Positions 5,168 through 5,580 of a stretch of DNA of 5,580 nt are shown piece after piece (positions within the stretch are counted from its first letter, which is position 1; each line of letters opens with the position of its first letter). The notes beneath the pieces are model-generated. The model was not told the origin of the DNA. It saw only the letters and a program-made list of their open reading frames with translations, and ran no database searches. Made by a program: the position numbers and the translations under genes. Location of the stretch: assembly GCA_019418225.1 (NCBI GenBank), contig DYCF01000086.1, forward strand, positions 1 to 5,580. The letters run 5' to 3'. Source of the DNA: Clostridiales bacterium. GTDB lineage: Bacteria > Bacillota > Clostridia > Lachnospirales > Cellulosilyticaceae.

Positions 5168-5452
5168 TCTAGATGAATTACTTCGCTTGATAAGATGTAA
5201 ACTATACTTTATATAGAAAATAGTGATATAAGAAAATAGTGCATACAGCCAATAAGCAAATATAACAGTATAAATACCTTAATGCAAAAGTGTACTAAGC
5301 AGTAATATACTGACTATAGCTGTATTATAGGTACACTGCATAATGTGGTCAACCATTAAAAGACAAAAGCATAGTGAAATAAATATAATAGAGATAGTAT
5401 AGAAGTAAAAAAGACCTTTCATAAATAAAATGAAAAAAGTTTATAAAAAGTG
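5168..5452. other. Intergenic region before the rRNA operon promoter
   Basis: These 285 bases separate the divergent minus-strand gene from the rRNA-type promoter and contain no credible ORF on either strand. Visible structure includes a direct repeat AGAAAATAGTG at 5215-5225 and 5231-5241. There is also an imperfect palindrome between 5283 and 5340 (AGTGTAC at 5289-5295 with GTACACT at 5331-5337, flanked by TGCA on both sides), with a small internal hairpin CAGTA-ATA-TACTG. A minus-strand promoter for the gene at 5155 should lie at about 5190-5270. Several AT-rich -10-like hexamers exist there, but no pair with good spacing, so none is called. Confidence 0.5.
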
Positions 5453-5481
5453 TTGACGTAGGTAATGTAATAGTGTATTAT
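5453..5481 (+). promoter_or_regulatory. rRNA operon promoter
   Basis: TTGACG (5453-5458), a 17-bp spacer and TATTAT (5476-5481) form a strong sigma-A promoter preceded by A/T-rich, UP-like sequence. The flanking AAAAGTGTTGAC and ATCAAGTC (starting three bases after the -10) match the promoter of the 5S-tRNA unit at the same relative positions. The start is expected near 5488. Confidence 0.85.
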
Positions 5482-5487
5482 TAATCA

Positions 5488-5580
5488 AGTCAGCGGCGAT
5501 AAGCACTGATAACAACGACACAGTAACTTGAGTCGTTACAAACAAATGAACTTTGAAAACAAAATAGTAATCATATAAAC
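5488..5580 (+). promoter_or_regulatory. rRNA leader with BoxA-like antitermination element
   Basis: The last 93 bases read as the leader of a 16S rRNA operon. A hairpin pairs AACGAC (5514-5519) with GTCGTT (5532-5537). TGAACTTTGAAAAC (5547-5560) closely resembles the BoxA-type CTTTGAAAAC found in rRNA leaders and spacers of Firmicutes, where NusB/NusE load the antitermination complex. No 16S sequence is reached inside the window, so the identity of the operon is inferred from the promoter and leader. Confidence 0.75.

Overview
The window is AT-rich, with strong Shine-Dalgarno sites, many intrinsic terminators, sigma-A type promoters and Firmicutes-style rRNA signals. A low-GC anaerobic Firmicute of class Clostridia (possibly Lachnospirales) fits best. 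The two-module BFD-like ferredoxin and the dCache chemoreceptor agree with this, but the exact genus cannot be read from the sequence.

Layout. Positions 1-95 hold the tail of an upstream transcription unit and its terminator. Positions 96-250 are a repeat-rich regulatory stretch: three perfect 19-bp tandem repeats plus a decayed fourth, then a pair of 15-bp repeats, the second lying inside an extended -10 promoter. Positions 316-636 encode a 106-aa protein made of two BFD-type [2Fe-2S] modules, closed by a terminator. Positions 773-2827 encode a complete transmembrane methyl-accepting chemotaxis protein with its own terminator. Positions 2955-3256 are a compact stable-RNA unit: strong promoter, leader hairpin, 5S rRNA, tRNA-Gly(GCC), terminator. 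Positions 3373-3629 hold a small unit with a structured leader, a 32-codon lysine-rich ORF and a 20-bp terminator hairpin. Positions 3727-5155, on the minus strand, encode a membrane-anchored, probably extracellular protein of unknown function, split by a +1 frameshift into two ORFs. The last 130 bases are a promoter and BoxA-like leader matching the start of an rRNA operon on the plus strand, whose 16S gene would lie just beyond the window.

How it works together. Each coding unit appears to be transcribed separately, since nearly every gene has its own terminator, so no multigene pathway is evident. The clearest shared logic is between the two stable-RNA promoters at 2955 and 5453, which share the -35 context, a 17-bp spacer and the sequence just after the -10. 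They probably belong to one co-regulated rRNA promoter class, with the minus-strand gene and the small ORF lying between a detached 5S-tRNA unit and an rRNA operon. The points most worth a second look are the frameshifted gene with a CCC-UGA junction, the lysine-rich micro-ORF, the detached 5S-tRNA unit and the 19-bp repeats.
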